A DNA stretch of 64,000 nt from PALSA-129 sp050014595 (GTDB taxonomy: Bacteria > Acidobacteriota > Terriglobia > Bryobacterales > Bryobacteraceae): assembly GCA_050014595.1 (NCBI GenBank), contig JBEKDA010000022.1:1-64000 (forward strand), written 5' to 3'. Within the stretch, counting starts at the first letter, position 1. Each line of letters opens with the position of its first letter. This document shows positions 8,538-17,056 of this stretch, one piece after another. The translations under genes and the position numbers were made by a program. The notes under the pieces are model-generated. The model ran no database searches and was not told where the DNA came from. It saw only the letters and a list, made by a program, of their open reading frames with translations.

Positions 8538-8620
8538 ACCGGCCAGAACCGAGTGTACACCCAGCGGCTCCCGGCCGCGGAATGCCTGGCAGCGCGATAA
8601 TCTGGCATAGGGCTCCTGTT

Positions 8621-9076
8621 ATGTCTTTTCAACTTTTGTCCAAATCATTTGCGGAAGGCGGATGGATTCCGGAGTTGCACTCGTGCCAAGGCGCCGACCT
8701 CTCACCGTCGCTGGAATGGAGCGGTGAACCGGGGGACCTGCGCAGTTTAGCGCTGGTAGTCGAAGATCCGGACGCGCCTTCCGGCACGTTCTGTCACTGG
8801 CTTGTATATGATATCCCGCCGGACGTGCACAATTTGGCGCAGGGTCTCAAGCCCGGCTCGGTGGGAGTGAGCGGCGCCAACGATTTCGGCCGGCCCGGTT
8901 ATGGCGGCCCATGTCCGCCCAAGGGACCGGCCCACCGGTACTATTTCCGGCTGTATGCGCTGGACATCAACACTCTCGGTCTGCGTCCGGGAGTGAGACG
9001 CGGAGAATTCTTAAAGGCCATGAAGGGGCACATCCTGGCGGAAACGCAGTGCATGGGCCGATTTCAACGGCGCTAG
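8621..9076 (+). CDS. YbhB/YbcL-family PEBP (Raf-kinase-inhibitor-like) protein
   Basis: The product has 151 residues, typical for bacterial PEBP proteins. Signature parts are PSLEWSGEP, the LVVEDPDAP loop, FCHWLVYDIP, and the NDFGRPGYGGPCPPKGPAHRY-type anion-pocket segment. The fold binds phosphorylated or phospholipid-like ligands; the bacterial function is not established. No signal peptide is seen, so it is cytoplasmic. I chose the ATG at 8621 because family homology starts with MSFQL; an upstream ATG at 8582 would add a non-homologous tail. Confidence 0.9.
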   Translation: MSFQLLSKSFAEGGWIPELHSCQGADLSPSLEWSGEPGDLRSLALVVEDPDAPSGTFCHWLVYDIPPDVHNLAQGLKPGSVGVSGANDFGRPGYGGPCPPKGPAHRYYFRLYALDINTLGLRPGVRRGEFLKAMKGHILAETQCMGRFQRR

Positions 9077-9183
9077 GACTTGCGTCCCTCCCCGAGCGGT
9101 ATCGGACTCTTCGCTGCGGAACCAGATGCCCGCCGCGAAGTCGAGGAGTACAGGGAGGGCCGTAGATTTGCTATATTCCCCGA

Positions 9184-11121
9184 ATGGCTATTCGAAAGCT
9201 GGCAAGTCTCAGCCTGATCTTCTCGGGCGCGGTCCTACTCGCCCAACCTCCCGCAGTCCCCCCACCTCTCACAGAGGACCAGCGAGCAGAGCTGGCCTAC
9301 ACTCTGGCGCACTACACCAAGTACGAATACAGGATTCCGATGCGCGATGGCGTTCGATTGTTCGCTTCGGTCTACGTTCCGAAGGACCTGTCACAACCGT
9401 ATCCGATCATCATGCAACGGACGCCCTACAACGTCGGGCCATACGGCGCGGACAACTATAAGCCGCAGGTCGGTCCGTCCTTGGCGGCGGAAAAAGAGGG
9501 CTTCATTTTCGTCTACGAGGATGTGCGTGGCCGTTACATGTCGGAGGGCTCGTTTGTCGACGTGCGGCCACACAAGACGCATTACGACGGCCCGACAGAT
9601 ACGGATGAAAGCACCGACACCTATGACACTGTCGATTGGCTGGTGAAACACCTTCCGAACAACAACGGAAAGGTGGGTCTGTGGGGCATCTCCTATCCGG
9701 GCTTTTTTGCGGCGCACGGCCTGATCGATTCGCATCCGGCGCTGAAAGCCGTTTCCCCACAGGCCCCTATGGGCGATGTCGGGAATGGCGATGACGGGTA
9801 CCACAACGGCGCGTTTCACCTGGCCGCGAACTTCCGTTTCTACTCCAGCTTCCTGCCGCGGAAACCGGATCCGGAGCGGCCGCAGCCTGCTGTTCGTTTC
9901 GATCCGGGAACCATGGACGCCTATGATTTCTTCCTGCGCATGGGTCCGGTGTCGAGTGCCGACGAGAAGTATCTCAAACACCAGAATCAATATTGGGACG
10001 ACACCATCAAGCACACTTCCTACGACGAGTATTGGCAGGCGCGGGCGCAAGCGCCGCACATGAAGAATGTGACACCCGCGGTAATGTGGGTGGGCGGCTG
10101 GTTCGATGCCGAGGATCTCGCCGGACCGTTGAAGCTGTTCAATTCCCTGGAGCAGAATGGCGCAACCGCCCCGGATACTCTGGTGATGGGCCCATGGCGC
10201 CACGGCGGGTGGGCTCGCGATCGCGGAGATACATTGGGAAATTTGAACTTCCACTCCAATACGGCCGAGTATTTCCAGGAAAACATCGAACTCCCGTTCT
10301 TTATTCAAAACCTGAAGGGCAGGGGCAACGGACTGAAAGCCGCCGCCGATGGCGGCGTTCCCAAGGCGTTCCTGTTCGAGACCGGGCGCAACGAGTGGCA
10401 TCGTTTCGACGCGTGGCCGCCGAAGAACGCCGTCGCCCGCTCGTTGTATTTCGATGCGGACGGGAAACTCTCCTGGAGCGCGGCAACAGACACAGGTTTT
10501 GACGAGTATCTGAGCGACCCCAACAAACCGGTGCCCTCGACTGGCGAACTCGCTCCAGGCCTGGGAATGCCCGTGGATTACATGACTTTCGACCAACGCT
10601 TCGCCGCCACCCGGCCCGACGTGCTGACCTACGAAACCGAGCCGCTCGATCGTGACGTGACCATCGCCGGACCCATCACGCCGGTGCTGCGCGTATCGAC
10701 ATCGGGCACGGATTCGGACTTTGTCGTCAAGCTGATCGATGTGTACCCAAACGATTATCCCGACCCGAATCCGAACGTCAAAGGCGTGTATATGGGCGGT
10801 TATCAGCAACTGGTACGTGGCGAGCCTTTCCGCGGCAAGTTCCGCAACAGCCTGTCCAAGCCGGAGCCGTTCACGCCGGGCAAGCCGGAGAAGATCGAGT
10901 TCTGGATGCCGGATGTATTGCACACGTTCCGCTCCGGCCACCGCATCATGGTGCAAATCCAGAGCTCCTGGTTCCCGCTGGTGGATCGGAATCCGCAGCA
11001 ATTCCTGGATATTCCGAACGCCCGGCCGGCGGACTTCAAGAAGGCGATGGAGCGTGTGTTTCGCGGCGGAGCGGACGGCTCACAGTTGCATGTCCTCGTG
11101 ATGGGCGAGATGCCCCGTTAA
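9184..11121 (+). CDS. Secreted CocE/NonD-family alpha/beta hydrolase (X-Pro dipeptidyl-peptidase S15 type)
   Basis: The product has 645 residues. Residues 1-21 form a signal peptide (LASLSLIFSGAVLLAQ). The hydrolase domain has RDGVRLFASVYVP near 52, the nucleophile elbow GISYPG with Ser170, an Asp in VGGWFDAED and a His in GPWRHGGW. A C-terminal jelly-roll domain (about 460-640) includes FVVKLIDVYP and SSWFPLVDRNPQQF. Family members cleave ester or amide bonds of acylated peptides or small esters. The start has TATATT six bases upstream and no ribosome site, suggesting leaderless translation. Confidence 0.88.
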   Translation: MAIRKLASLSLIFSGAVLLAQPPAVPPPLTEDQRAELAYTLAHYTKYEYRIPMRDGVRLFASVYVPKDLSQPYPIIMQRTPYNVGPYGADNYKPQVGPSLAAEKEGFIFVYEDVRGRYMSEGSFVDVRPHKTHYDGPTDTDESTDTYDTVDWLVKHLPNNNGKVGLWGISYPGFFAAHGLIDSHPALKAVSPQAPMGDVGNGDDGYHNGAFHLAANFRFYSSFLPRKPDPERPQPAVRFDPGTMDAYDFFLRMGPVSSADEKYLKHQNQYWDDTIKHTSYDEYWQARAQAPHMKNVTPAVMWVGGWFDAEDLAGPLKLFNSLEQNGATAPDTLVMGPWRHGGWARDRGDTLGNLNFHSNTAEYFQENIELPFFIQNLKGRGNGLKAAADGGVPKAFLFETGRNEWHRFDAWPPKNAVARSLYFDADGKLSWSAATDTGFDEYLSDPNKPVPSTGELAPGLGMPVDYMTFDQRFAATRPDVLTYETEPLDRDVTIAGPITPVLRVSTSGTDSDFVVKLIDVYPNDYPDPNPNVKGVYMGGYQQLVRGEPFRGKFRNSLSKPEPFTPGKPEKIEFWMPDVLHTFRSGHRIMVQIQSSWFPLVDRNPQQFLDIPNARPADFKKAMERVFRGGADGSQLHVLVMGEMPR

Positions 11122-11203
11122 TTAACGTCCGTCGCGCATCCGTGGAGTCGCCTTCCCTGCGCCGCAGCCTGGTATTTCTGCTTCGCCAGTTTGTCGACCG
11201 TCC

Positions 11204-11803
11204 TTAGGCGCCCTCCGGCTGCAGATCGTCCACAGCGTAGGAACCAGGAGCGAAGGGGCGGGTGCCATGCTGGTAGCAGTGGTTGATTACGCCTTCCACC
11301 TGGCTGCGTTCTTCCGGGGTCAGATCGGTAGCGAAGGCAAAGCCGCAACTTCGTTCCGGGATCGCGACGCGGCAGCCCTTCGGGAAAAACTTCGATAGGG
11401 CTCCGCGAAAGAGCAGGCGCGAGGGGCCCAGGCCGTCCTCATAGAGGAAAGCCACCGCGAAGACTTCTCCGTTGACGCGGCGAAGCATGCGCGGGCCTGG
11501 CTGGTGCTCGGTGTGGCGCGCGAGGTTGCTCATGGCCAGGGCTTTCCAGTCGAGGCCATGCTCTTCCCAATGGGACTGGATGGCTCGATCGACGTAGCGC
11601 AGGCTTCCACCGGGCCCGAGCACGGCCCATGTCAGGCCGATTTCGGCGGCGCGCAGGCGCGTGAAGGGGCCGCACCATTTACCGGTCGCGAAGAGCGAAG
11701 CGGGAAGCAATACGGGCAGCAGTTCCCGCGTGTCCAACTCCGCCGGGGATACGTCCATGCCGTCGACCATCTCCGGTAGTTGGGTTTGAATGTCTACGTC
11801 CAT
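11204..11803 (-). CDS. Conserved hypothetical protein (possibly DUF1444/YtpQ-like)
   Basis: The product has 199 residues, with no signal peptide and no membrane segment. Recognisable stretches are IQSHWEEHGLDWKALAMSNL, VFAVAFLYEDGLGPSRLLF and VAIPERSCGFAFATDL. The pattern (a 'first-days response' segment, then a serving/retrieval segment near the C-terminus) reminds me of DUF1444, but this is a weak match. It lies convergent to the CocE-type gene and downstream of the membrane-anchored hypothetical on the same strand. Confidence 0.6.
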   Translation of the reverse strand: MDVDIQTQLPEMVDGMDVSPAELDTRELLPVLLPASLFATGKWCGPFTRLRAAEIGLTWAVLGPGGSLRYVDRAIQSHWEEHGLDWKALAMSNLARHTEHQPGPRMLRRVNGEVFAVAFLYEDGLGPSRLLFRGALSKFFPKGCRVAIPERSCGFAFATDLTPEERSQVEGVINHCYQHGTRPFAPGSYAVDDLQPEGA

Positions 11804-11865
11804 GGATCAGAGATATCATGTGCGGCGCGCGGCGATATAGCTATCGACCGGCCAAAAAACGGATA

Positions 11866-12783
11866 CTACTGGCTGCCTAACAGGTTCTGTATGAATTCGC
11901 GGGCAATCGGCCAAACGCCAGCCACGTGAGCGCCTTCCGCGTGGAAGGCGCCGGCAGCCAGGACGCCGCTCGGGTCGGCGGGGTTGGGCCTGAGGTTTTC
12001 CCGCGCGAGCCAGCTCCTTAACAACTGTGTCGCTTCGGTGAGTTGCGCGGCGGCCGCGGCGGCCTCACGGTCGTTGTTCGATCGCACGTCGAGGCGGGCC
12101 TCCAGCCGGCCGCCCTGCGGCGCGAATGAAATCGTCACACTCAGCGCGCTTTCCATGCTGCGCGCGAAGGGGCGGGCGCCATCGGGCAGATTCTTATTGG
12201 ACTTCAGCAAGGAGCCGGGGAAGGCAAGCCACACAGGTGCATTGGGAACGGGCGGATCCGGCCCCGGGCGCGCGGTGGACAGCCGTTGAGCGGCCCACCC
12301 ATCGGGGCTGGCAGCCATCGCCATCAGGTCGCGGTGAACCGGAAAAAAAGAAATGCGGCGGTCGGGTCCGCTCCCGTTCACGCGGCAGAGCGCGTTCAGA
12401 CAAGTGCCCCCCACCTGGTCCACGTAATTCCGGAGGCTCTTCCAGTCGAACCTGCCCTTCACCAGGAAAAAATTTCCCGCCGGGGCGAAGGCCACCATGG
12501 CGGAATCCAGGTCGTGCATGTAGTCGAACCGGGTCTGGCGGACAAAGGTCTGGTATTCGGGATCTTGTCCGGCTTTGGCGCCGTCGAGTAGCTGCAGAAG
12601 GCCGTCGCGGCGGAGCGCCGCGAAATCGATCCACAGCACCAGCGTATCCTCCATGGGCATGCGCCGCAGGCTGGCGGCGGGAGTCAGCGCGCGCGAGCGG
12701 TACCACACCATTCCTCCCACCGCGGCGCCGCATAGCAGGGCGATCAGCAGGACGAGTTGCCAGGGCCGTGGTTTGTAGTCCAC
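11866..12783 (-). CDS. Membrane-anchored hypothetical protein
   Basis: The product has 305 residues. One N-terminal membrane segment (LVLLIALLCGAAVGGMVWY, about 10-28) anchors a periplasmic domain. The domain has LRRMPMEDTLVLWIDFAAL, a GNFFLVKGRFDWKSLRNYV segment and SVTISFAPQGGRLEARL, resembling proteins that compare a computed value against a cutoff, but no catalytic motif is visible. I do not recognise a family. The GTG start lies six bases after a GATACT box, so it may be leaderless. The DAHP synthase stop is 10 bp upstream on the same strand, so read-through from aroF is possible. Confidence 0.65.
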   Translation of the reverse strand: MDYKPRPWQLVLLIALLCGAAVGGMVWYRSRALTPAASLRRMPMEDTLVLWIDFAALRRDGLLQLLDGAKAGQDPEYQTFVRQTRFDYMHDLDSAMVAFAPAGNFFLVKGRFDWKSLRNYVDQVGGTCLNALCRVNGSGPDRRISFFPVHRDLMAMAASPDGWAAQRLSTARPGPDPPVPNAPVWLAFPGSLLKSNKNLPDGARPFARSMESALSVTISFAPQGGRLEARLDVRSNNDREAAAAAAQLTEATQLLRSWLARENLRPNPADPSGVLAAGAFHAEGAHVAGVWPIAREFIQNLLGSQ

Positions 12784-12793
12784 ACCCGCAGTA

Positions 12794-13843
12794 TCACACA
12801 GCCACGGCGGACGGGGCGACTTCCGCGTCCCGCGATTCCTTCCACAAGCGAAGGTAAGGCGCGAGAGACCGCATCATCTCGGCGAAAGACTCCAGCGTCA
12901 AGGACTGCGCGCCGTCGCTGGCCGCTTTCTCCGGGCAGGGATGCACTTCCACCACCAGGCCGTCGGCGCCTATCGCCACTGCCGCCCGCGCCAGCGCCGG
13001 CACCAGGCTGCGTCTGCCGGTGGCATGGCTCGGGTCGAGCATCACCGGCAGATGTGTGAGTTCGTTCAGAACCGGCACGGCCGCGATATCGCAGGTGTTG
13101 CGCGTGGCGGTTTCAAACGTGCGGATGCCGCGCTCGCACAAAATCACATTGGGATTGCCGTGCGCCACCACGTATTCGGCGGACATCAGCAGTTCCTTGA
13201 TCGTGGAGCTCATGCCGCGCTTGAGCAGCACGGGCCGCCCGCAGCCGCCCAGCGATTTCAGCAGCGCGAAGTTCTGCATGTTGCGCGCGCCCACCTGCAT
13301 GACGTCGGTGTACTCCGCCACCATTTCCACGTCGCGGTCGCTCATGATTTCGGTGACGATTCCGAGGCCCGTGGCTTGCTTGGCTTTGCGCAGCAGCTTG
13401 AGGCCCTCCAGTTCCAGCCCCTGGAAATCGTAGGGCGAAGTGCGCGGCTTGAATGCGCCGCCGCGGAGCATCCGCGCGCCCGCCGCAGCCACGCCTTCGG
13501 CCGTCTCGAGAATCTGCTTCTCGCTCTCCACGGAGCAGGGCCCGGCGATCACGATGAATTCGCCGCCGCCGATCTCCAGTCCGTTGGCCTGGATGGCTGA
13601 GCGTTCCTTCTTGAACTCTTTGCTGACAAACTTGTAGGGCGCTGAAATCCGCATGGCGCGCTCGACCCCGGGCGTGGCTTCGAGCGACTCCAGGCAGGCC
13701 GTAACGTCGCCCACTCCCACTACCCCGATCACCACCCGCTCTTCGCCCTCGATGGAGTGCACCTTATAGCCGAATTCGCCGATCCGCTCGCAGACGTGGT
13801 CGATTTCCTGCCGGGTGGCGTGAGGCCGCATCGAAATGATCAT
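12794..13843 (-). CDS. aroF: 3-deoxy-7-phosphoheptulonate (DAHP) synthase, type I-beta
   Basis: The product has 349 residues. It catalyses the first step of aromatic amino-acid synthesis, joining phosphoenolpyruvate and erythrose 4-phosphate. The N-terminal ferredoxin-like regulatory domain (1-68; MIISMRPHATRQEID, then EERVVIGVVG) precedes a TIM barrel with GPCSVES at 101-107, GGAFKPRTSPY near 127, GRPVLLKRGM near 205 and LPVMLDPSHATG near 270. The start agrees with family proteins that begin MII. A TTGAAA-18-TATAAA promoter ends 8 bases before the ATG, with AAGGAG only one base before it, so the mRNA may be leaderless. Confidence 0.95.
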   Translation of the reverse strand: MIISMRPHATRQEIDHVCERIGEFGYKVHSIEGEERVVIGVVGVGDVTACLESLEATPGVERAMRISAPYKFVSKEFKKERSAIQANGLEIGGGEFIVIAGPCSVESEKQILETAEGVAAAGARMLRGGAFKPRTSPYDFQGLELEGLKLLRKAKQATGLGIVTEIMSDRDVEMVAEYTDVMQVGARNMQNFALLKSLGGCGRPVLLKRGMSSTIKELLMSAEYVVAHGNPNVILCERGIRTFETATRNTCDIAAVPVLNELTHLPVMLDPSHATGRRSLVPALARAAVAIGADGLVVEVHPCPEKAASDGAQSLTLESFAEMMRSLAPYLRLWKESRDAEVAPSAVAV

Positions 13844-13851
13844 GCTCCTTA

Positions 13852-13881
13852 TTTATACACTAATGCGCTTCAGGATTTCAA
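13852..13881 (-). promoter_or_regulatory. Promoter of aroF
   Basis: On the minus strand a TTGAAA (13876-13881) and a TATAAA (13852-13857) are separated by 18 bases. The start codon is 8 bases past the -10 box, so transcription would begin at or within a few bases of the ATG. An AT-rich inverted repeat (TTAA...TTAA, about 13882-13906) lies just upstream. Confidence 0.5.
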
Positions 13882-13917
13882 ATTAACAGCCTTTAATTGT
13901 GTTAATTGAATGTGCCA

Positions 13918-14910
13918 CTATTCAAACGTGGCTTCAACCGCCGCGGAGTGCGCGCTCTCATTCGGCGGGGTGGAGCGGTCGAACGAGGTGATGGCGTAGT
14001 GGTAGGTCTTGCCGTGCTCGACGGCGCGGTCGGAGTAGTTGGGAATCTCGTTCGATTCGGCGAGCTTTTCAAAAGGGCCGTCGCCGGTGGAGCGGTAGAT
14101 GCGGTAGCCGGCCAGATCCGGTTCGGTGTTGCGGTCCCAGACCAACTCGATGGAAGCCGGCGCCGCGTCGGCGCGCAAGCCCGTGGGAACGGCGGGCGGA
14201 AAGACATCGACGGGAGTAATGTCGCTGGGAGCCGAGAGATCGCTTTCCGCGAACTTGTGGTCTCCCACATCCACCAGGCTCTGCACTTCGTAGAAGTATG
14301 GCTTGCCGAATTCGGTGCTGGTGTCGGTCCACTCATGGCTGTCCAGGGTGGCCACCACGGCCCAGGCATCGCCCGAGTTGCTGCGGCGGATCACGCGAAA
14401 CTGATCGCCGCTCCCGGACCAGCTCATGTGCACGCCCTCCGCGCGGTTGTCGAGTTTCAAGTTGACGGGCACTTGGGGCCCGGGCACGACGCGGATGGAC
14501 TGATAGTTCGACCAGCCGGCGTCCTTTCCATTGGCGCCCACCACGCGCACGCCGAGGATGGCTTCCTTGCCGGTCCATTCCGCGATGGGAATTTCAAGCG
14601 TGGCCATTCCCTGGTCGATGCGAATGCCGCTGAGTGGTTTGGCGTGGTCCAGCCACTGCGCCGGGTTGAAAGGTTCGGGTGTCGAGCCGATGCGCAGATC
14701 CAGCTTCACGGGCTTATCGATCGGCCGTGCCTCGGTGGTCTGTTGCGGGACCGGGAAATGGACGATGATGATGGAGCCGCGTTGGACCGCGGCCAGGTCG
14801 GTGACCCTGGCGGGAACATTCGCCAGCGGCTTCAAAGGGCTGCCCACGTATCCGCAACCCGCGGAGAGCAGAAGAATCGCCGCGGCGAGCGCGGCAGGAA
14901 TTCGGCGCAT
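13918..14910 (-). CDS. Lipoprotein with fibronectin type III domains
   Basis: The product has 330 residues from the ATG at 14910 (a TTG just before it is also possible). The signal peptide ends in the lipobox LLSAGC, so it is predicted to be lipid-anchored. One Fn3-like domain spans about 50-145, a second about 150-230 (EGVHMSWSGSGDQFRVIRRS), and a third about 240-330 (IELVWDRNTEPDLAGYRIYR, then KTYHYAITSFD). Fn3 arrays usually act as spacers or binding modules on the cell surface. No catalytic domain is present. It is a single gene. Confidence 0.8.
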   Translation of the reverse strand: MRRIPAALAAAILLLSAGCGYVGSPLKPLANVPARVTDLAAVQRGSIIIVHFPVPQQTTEARPIDKPVKLDLRIGSTPEPFNPAQWLDHAKPLSGIRIDQGMATLEIPIAEWTGKEAILGVRVVGANGKDAGWSNYQSIRVVPGPQVPVNLKLDNRAEGVHMSWSGSGDQFRVIRRSNSGDAWAVVATLDSHEWTDTSTEFGKPYFYEVQSLVDVGDHKFAESDLSAPSDITPVDVFPPAVPTGLRADAAPASIELVWDRNTEPDLAGYRIYRSTGDGPFEKLAESNEIPNYSDRAVEHGKTYHYAITSFDRSTPPNESAHSAAVEATFE

Positions 14911-14956
14911 CAAAGGACTAGCGTAGCAGGGAGGGGCGTGGAGCGGCGGGGTTGGG

Positions 14957-15011
14957 GTGCGAAACGTACCAGGCTACGAATGCGGCCGGACTGCGCCCGG
15001 CTGCACCGATT
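14957..15011 (+). repeat. 55-bp dispersed repeat, copy 1
   Basis: The repeat begins GTGCGAAACGTACCAGGC and ends GGCTGCACCGATT. It differs from the copy at 19436-19489 by one inserted base and two substitutions. It contains a GC-rich hairpin (GCCGG...CCGGC). Confidence 0.85.
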
Positions 15012-15266
15012 AGTTATAGCAGAGATATATGGCAGGATGGGGCAGCGGGGGGCGGGTGAAGGCAGGGCGGCGGCAAACGGCGTCGAATCAAGGGGACGCG
15101 GGGACTGAATCGGCCAGAATCGGCGGGCGAGGTTGGCGGAGCTATTTGGCAATTCGGGCGCGGCGGGCGGTGGGGGCGAACGGGGAATCAAGCAGATGGG
15201 CGGGTGTCCAAGCGACAGGCGGAACGGCGCCCGACCGCGACGAGACTGGAAAACGGCCGGTGCGGG

Positions 15267-15288
15267 AATTGGAAGAGTTTAATCTGTC
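15267..15288 (+). repeat. 22-bp motif, copy 1 of 3
   Basis: The motif reads AATTGGAAGAG then TTTAATCTGTC. An identical copy is at 15380-15401 and a two-mismatch cluster copy at 15548-15569. The intervals are 113 and 168 bp, too uneven for a CRISPR array. Confidence 0.75.
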
Positions 15289-15379
15289 CGCTGTGGATCT
15301 GGCAGCGCGCGAACACGCCGGCGACCATTTTGTTGAGGCCGACGAAATGGTCCGGGACGAGGGAAACGCGCCCCCGCAA

Positions 15380-15401
15380 AATTGGAAGAGTTTAATCTGT
15401 C
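15380..15401 (+). repeat. 22-bp motif, copy 2 of 3
   Basis: This copy is identical to 15267-15288. It sits in the same orientation, between GC-rich sequence that is not repeated. Confidence 0.75.
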
Positions 15402-15547
15402 TGCGGCGGCGGGCCTTCGGCCTGGCGGCGGGTTAGAAGCCTGACGAATCTCCGAACGTGGAAAGCGGCCGAGAGCGGCCGGCCGCGGCACACGGGCTGC
15501 CTGGCGATCGGCTTGCGGCGTTCGGGACGCATTTTCATGGCTGGGCA

Positions 15548-15569
15548 AATTGGAAGAACTTAATCTGAC
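15548..15569 (+). repeat. 22-bp motif, copy 3 of 3 (diverged)
   Basis: It matches the other copies except for AGAACTT in place of AGAGTTT and the last bases. It lies immediately beside the stop codon of the resolvase remnant. Confidence 0.65.
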
Positions 15570-15704
15570 TCCTCAGAAAAAATCGTGGGTTGATTCCGGC
15601 TCCGGCAGTCTGCCGCGGATGGAGTCAGCCACCGAACGGCCCCATCGGTCCAATTTCGAGACGAGCACGGTATCGAAGCGCCGAAGTCGTGCTGATGCCA
15701 TAAG
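15570..15704 (-). pseudogene. Serine recombinase (resolvase) relic
   Basis: The minus strand encodes RLRRFDTVLVSKLDRWGRSV, which matches the resolvase N-terminal catalytic domain segment that normally reads 'RFDxLLVWKLDRxGRS'. A TGA follows after about 20 more diverged residues. The catalytic serine region, the rest of the domain and the DNA-binding part are gone. Only about 45 codons survive. Confidence 0.6.
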
Positions 15705-15783
15705 CCGGTCGCCCAGCAGGCCGAAACGCGGCTAATGGACAAGCTCTTTTGAAAACATAGTGGCAAGGGTACACTCAAAATGT

Positions 15784-16095
15784 ATGCAAGACCTCGACAC
15801 AAGAATACGCGCGCTTTCCCATCTTGATCGGATTCCCATGATTCAGGGGTTGATCCGGCTTGATGCCCAAGCAAAGGCTCGGGCCAAGGCCGGTGCACGG
15901 GCCAAGCGCGGCACCACGGCCAGAAATCGCGCTGACGAAGCGCGGGCGGAAACGGAGCGCCTGGGCCGGATCGTTTACTTTCTGCGGTCCCGCAGTCCGG
16001 CGTCAAACGCGACCCCGCAGGATATGGTCCTTTGCGATGCGCTCGCCGGCAAGCTTCAAGCCAAGGGCCAGTGGGCGGGCGAGTATTATACTTGA
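15784..16095 (+). CDS. Small Arg/Ala-rich hypothetical protein
   Basis: The product has 103 residues. It starts MQDLDTRIRALSHLDRIP and is rich in Arg, Ala and Lys (QAKARAKAGARAKRG near 30-45), then has a predicted helix and ends ...QWAGEYYT. No family is recognised. Support comes from a promoter-like TTTTGA-17-TACACT ending 8 bases before the ATG, and from codon use like other GC-rich genes. A non-coding status is possible. Confidence 0.45.
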   Translation: MQDLDTRIRALSHLDRIPMIQGLIRLDAQAKARAKAGARAKRGTTARNRADEARAETERLGRIVYFLRSRSPASNATPQDMVLCDALAGKLQAKGQWAGEYYT

Positions 16096-16163
16096 ACCTG
16101 GGTTTTTGACCTACGCGCCGTGCCCAGGATGAAAGGCAGAGCGGCTGTTTGAGATTCGGGGCC

Positions 16164-16949
16164 ATGACGATAACAGAATGCCCAAAATGCGGCACGGGCT
16201 ACTTTCACGGTGAGATCGTATGCGGACGGTGTGGTACACCGACAGTTCCATCCGAGGATAGCCGTGATTACGAGACGGAAGGCCAGTGCGCAAGCATTAG
16301 CGGCCAACTTGCGGAAGCGCGCAAACTCATCGAGGTAGCCATACACGAGGCCTCGGACAAAAGCGAGCCACCATTACATTATGTCTTGCTCGTTCTCGGC
16401 ATTGCAATACGCGTTCAGCTTGAGAGGCTCGAAGCTTCGTTGGGCGCAGAGTGGAAACATGATTTAATAGCGTGGGCCTGTCGCAACCTTCTGGAACTCG
16501 ATCTGTGGACCCAATATATCCTTTCGGGTCCCGACAATGCCACAAAGCTTTTCGACGAGTGCCTCATCGATGAAACTACCTTTTTTGAGGCATGGATAGC
16601 GTATCTGGAAGTCGACACCGATTTCTCGGACTGGCCAGAACCGGATAAGCAGACCTTCCAATCGTGGCTCTGTTCTTCTTTGGAGGACGCAAGGGCCGAA
16701 TCTCAGGCCCGCAATCTATCGGATAGGTGGTTGTCGATGCGCGGTATTGCAAAACAGCTCGGGCGTACGGTGGAGTTCGACGGCGCCAATAGAATGTACT
16801 CGAAACTCGTCCATCAGACCGCCTTTTCGCTGTTGTACCAATACGACGTGCGCCTGAGGCTGATACTCGGTGCGCACGGCCGAAGACACGCCTACAGCAT
16901 CGCGACCCATCTGAGGAAGTATTTGGATCTGCTTTTGAAACCACAGTAA
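16164..16949 (+). CDS. Zinc-ribbon hypothetical protein (DUF5677-like body)
   Basis: The product has 261 residues. An N-terminal zinc ribbon has CPKCG at 6-10 and CGRCG at 20-24. The rest is all-helical with charged, aromatic-rich helices (HDLIAWACRNLLELDLWTQY near 100; AFSLLYQYDVRLRLILGAHG near 225), like DUF5677-type proteins, but this match is weak. GC content is visibly lower than the neighbours. It sits in the repeat-flanked accessory stretch and has no operon partner, which suggests horizontal transfer. The start at 16164 is chosen because the zinc ribbon begins directly there. Confidence 0.6.
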   Translation: MTITECPKCGTGYFHGEIVCGRCGTPTVPSEDSRDYETEGQCASISGQLAEARKLIEVAIHEASDKSEPPLHYVLLVLGIAIRVQLERLEASLGAEWKHDLIAWACRNLLELDLWTQYILSGPDNATKLFDECLIDETTFFEAWIAYLEVDTDFSDWPEPDKQTFQSWLCSSLEDARAESQARNLSDRWLSMRGIAKQLGRTVEFDGANRMYSKLVHQTAFSLLYQYDVRLRLILGAHGRRHAYSIATHLRKYLDLLLKPQ

Positions 16950-17056
16950 GACTCCGCGAAAACCCAGGAGGAACCGACTCCAGCCGCTTCTTCCCCTAAC
17001 GCCTCCCCCTGCACCCTCATGGCGGCCCTTGCTCAGCGCGAAACACCCGCCTCTCA

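Larger units (their letters stand above)
14914..15783. other. Gene-free repeat-rich region with a resolvase relic
   Basis: These 870 bases hold the first copy of a 55-bp dispersed repeat (14957-15011), three copies of a 22-bp motif (15267, 15380, 15548) and the remnant of a serine recombinase (15570-15704). Open frames across it have no protein-like sequence apart from that remnant. Confidence 0.6.

Noticed and set aside
9391..11001. 536-codon minus-strand frame opposite the CocE-type hydrolase
   Set aside because: His/Arg/Val-rich shadow with no motif; the plus-strand gene has signal peptide and catalytic residues.
15267..15569. CRISPR array
   Set aside because: Only three copies, unequal spacing of 113 and 168 bp, one copy diverged, and no cas genes.
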